15,196 nt of DNA. It comes from GWC2-40-17 sp035400705. GTDB lineage: Bacteria; Patescibacteriota; Patescibacteriia; Magasanikbacterales; UBA10003. Positions 13,893 through 15,196 of this stretch are shown piece after piece (within the stretch, counting starts at the first letter, position 1; each line of letters opens with the position of its first letter). Under the pieces are notes generated by a model. It made no database searches. It had not been told where the DNA came from and was given only the letters and a program-made list of their open reading frames with translations. A program made the position numbers and the translations under genes. The stretch spans positions 1 through 15,196 of the forward strand of contig DAOMZV010000019.1 in assembly GCA_035400705.1 (NCBI GenBank), read 5' to 3'.

Positions 13893-15196
13893 ATGGTGGC
13901 TTTTCTTATGGCTTTGATCGTGGCCGGACTGGGGTCTTTGCCCCTATTGGCTGGAAGGAAATTTGGCGCGGCGGCGATTACGTCCGCCGTATACTTTGTT
14001 GCTCTGTGGCCAATTTTTTATGCGGCCTGTCCGTCTTTGGTGTGGCCTCTTGGCGGACTTTTGTCAGTTTTTCTTCTTCTTTGCTGGGCAGTCTCAGCAA
14101 TTATTGGATCGATTATTGAAGGTAAGCGGCGGTGGACATGGTTGTTCACTGTGGCTTTGCTCGTGATAATGGTTTTCCGAGCGGGGTCAGGTTGTGGTTG
14201 CTTCCGTGCCTCCGAGTACTCTAAGTTGATTGGGGACTTTGAGGAAAAGGAATGGACGCAGGATGTACAGCCGGCCTCAGCCGAGCATATCAGGTTGGTT
14301 CCCTGGGAACTCGCTTGCTTCTTGGCTGATAAGCAGTTGGGGCAAGTAGCTGGTGGGGCCATAGGCAGTCAGTTCTCCATTGACAGGGGTCGCGCGGCGA
14401 TCCAAAGAATCAAGGGAGAGTTCTGGTGGGTTGTTCCACTTGACTACAACGGCTTTACGGTATGGACTTCAGTGGACTACGCACCTGGCTACGTATTGGT
14501 GCACGCTGATGATCCAAATGTTCCTCCCATTGTTAAGAGTACGGAGAAGTTCCGGTTTACCCCCGGGGCCTATTTTGCGGACAACTTGGAACGTCACCTC
14601 TGGTCCAATGGTTATCTGGCTAAAGGACTGGGTGACGCCTTCCTGGAGATTGATGAGACTGGTAAGGCTTGGTGGGTGGTTGTGGTTTTCAAGCCCACCA
14701 TTGCCTATAGTGGTTCAAAAATGACAGGCGTGGCGATTGTTGATCCGGAAAACGGGGACATCACTTTCTACGAAAGTGATAAAATTCCCGAATGGGTTGA
14801 CCGAGCCGTACCGGATCATTTTGTTCGATCCTATATTAATCTCTGGGGTTCTCTGCGGGGTGGGTGGGTTAACTCTTGGTGGGGTAAAAAAGACCTCATC
14901 GAAGCTGAGCCCTCAGAGTTTATTTTTGGCACTGATGGTGAACCGTATTTTGTGACTCGTATCACAAGTACGGCCACTGGCGACGAAGCCGTGGTTGGGA
15001 TGTTCTACACGAACTCCCGGACTGGCAAAACCGTAAAATACCACACCATTGGCGCCACCGATGCCTCTATCCTTAAGGTGGTGGAAGGATTGGTGGGTTT
15101 TAAAAATTGGTACGGTGTGTCGCCGACCATCTATAACATTTATGGGGTGATGACTTCGGTCGTTCCCATTTTGAGTCAGAGCCATGTTTTCCAGGG
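13893..15196 (+). CDS. GC-rich multi-helix membrane protein with repeated beta modules, 3' end outside window
   Basis: I cannot name this family with confidence; it faintly recalls large uncharacterised membrane proteins of Firmicutes and Patescibacteria with CvpA-like or shape-protein labels. At least 434 codons are open to the window edge. Residues 1-97 hold four hydrophobic segments (about 3-20, 25-45, 52-75, 80-97), then GSGCGCF. The rest is soluble, probably outside the membrane, with three similar units: WWVVPLDYNGF to VLVHADDP at 178-208, WWVVVFKPT to IVDPENGDITFY at 260-292, and PYFVTRITST to TNSRTGKTVKYH at 350-383. Each resembles a strand-turn-strand unit of PepSY-like type. Base composition is far above its neighbours (30 and 32 G+C in the two 60-base rows from 14461 and 14521). 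Other open frames here, at 14018-14362 and 14380-14724, are shadows of this longer frame. Confidence 0.82.
   Translation, partial: MVAFLMALIVAGLGSLPLLAGRKFGAAAITSAVYFVALWPIFYAACPSLVWPLGGLLSVFLLLCWAVSAIIGSIIEGKRRWTWLFTVALLVIMVFRAGSGCGCFRASEYSKLIGDFEEKEWTQDVQPASAEHIRLVPWELACFLADKQLGQVAGGAIGSQFSIDRGRAAIQRIKGEFWWVVPLDYNGFTVWTSVDYAPGYVLVHADDPNVPPIVKSTEKFRFTPGAYFADNLERHLWSNGYLAKGLGDAFLEIDETGKAWWVVVVFKPTIAYSGSKMTGVAIVDPENGDITFYESDKIPEWVDRAVPDHFVRSYINLWGSLRGGWVNSWWGKKDLIEAEPSEFIFGTDGEPYFVTRITSTATGDEAVVGMFYTNSRTGKTVKYHTIGATDASILKVVEGLVGFKNWYGVSPTIYNIYGVMTSVVPILSQSHVFQ

Noticed and set aside
14018..14362. 114-codon open frame on the - strand
   Set aside because: It overlaps the longer GC-rich + strand ORF, which has a promoter, a Shine-Dalgarno site, membrane segments and repeats. 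GC-rich DNA often leaves antisense frames open.
14380..14724. 114-codon open frame on the + strand in another frame
   Set aside because: It is out of frame with the 434-codon ORF and has no ribosome site; its peptide is rich in Arg, Leu, Ser and Thr without fold-like pattern. The longer frame explains the region.
1..15196. CRISPR array, insertion sequence, att site or phage cassette
   Set aside because: I saw no regularly spaced repeats, transposase or integrase motifs, or terminal inverted repeats. The tRNA-Glu gene has no neighbouring integrase and no visible duplicate of its 3' end.

Overview
The window looks like a chromosomal segment of a small-genome, AT-rich bacterium, most likely of the Candidate Phyla Radiation (Patescibacteria). 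This rests on short gap-poor housekeeping genes, mostly Shine-Dalgarno-poor starts, an adenine/thymine-biased codon choice, and several tiny membrane proteins, one of them with the DUF5652 signature. TGA is used as an ordinary stop (end of the GDPD gene) and does not interrupt the long ORFs, so the recoded UGA-Gly lineages are unlikely. The phylum placement is an inference; no marker here fixes it.

Left part (1-7765, + strand): an operon of an unknown 103-residue protein, pheS and pheT (both subunits of phenylalanyl-tRNA synthetase), then a small membrane-anchored helical protein with its own promoter and terminator, then dnaE (replicative DNA polymerase III alpha). tsaD (tRNA t6A synthesis) runs convergently into dnaE on the - strand, and one 16-bp palindrome holding both stop codons serves as a two-way terminator.

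Middle part (8779-10800, + strand): tRNA-Glu(UUC) with a near-consensus promoter and a strong terminator, then three apparently monocistronic genes: a membrane-anchored protein with a Ser/Thr-rich stalk and a cupredoxin-like domain, a glycerophosphodiester phosphodiesterase, and a DUF5652 two-helix membrane protein. Gaps are short and filled by promoters and terminators.

Right part (10801-13747, - strand): rny (RNase Y), ymdB (metallophosphoesterase) and an HU DNA-binding protein in one leftward operon. The rny-ymdB pairing is a known conserved neighbourhood. The operon has a good extended -10 promoter and a predicted leader of about 230 bases with three hairpins.

Far right (13791-15196, + strand): a promoter diverging from that of rny drives a GC-rich ORF of at least 434 codons that runs off the window. 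It has four hydrophobic N-terminal segments followed by repeated beta-type modules, and its base composition differs sharply from everything else here. It is the least explained gene in the window. I found no CRISPR array, insertion sequence, phage gene or convincing new multi-gene system; the best leads are this GC-rich ORF, the rny leader and the anchored cupredoxin-like protein.
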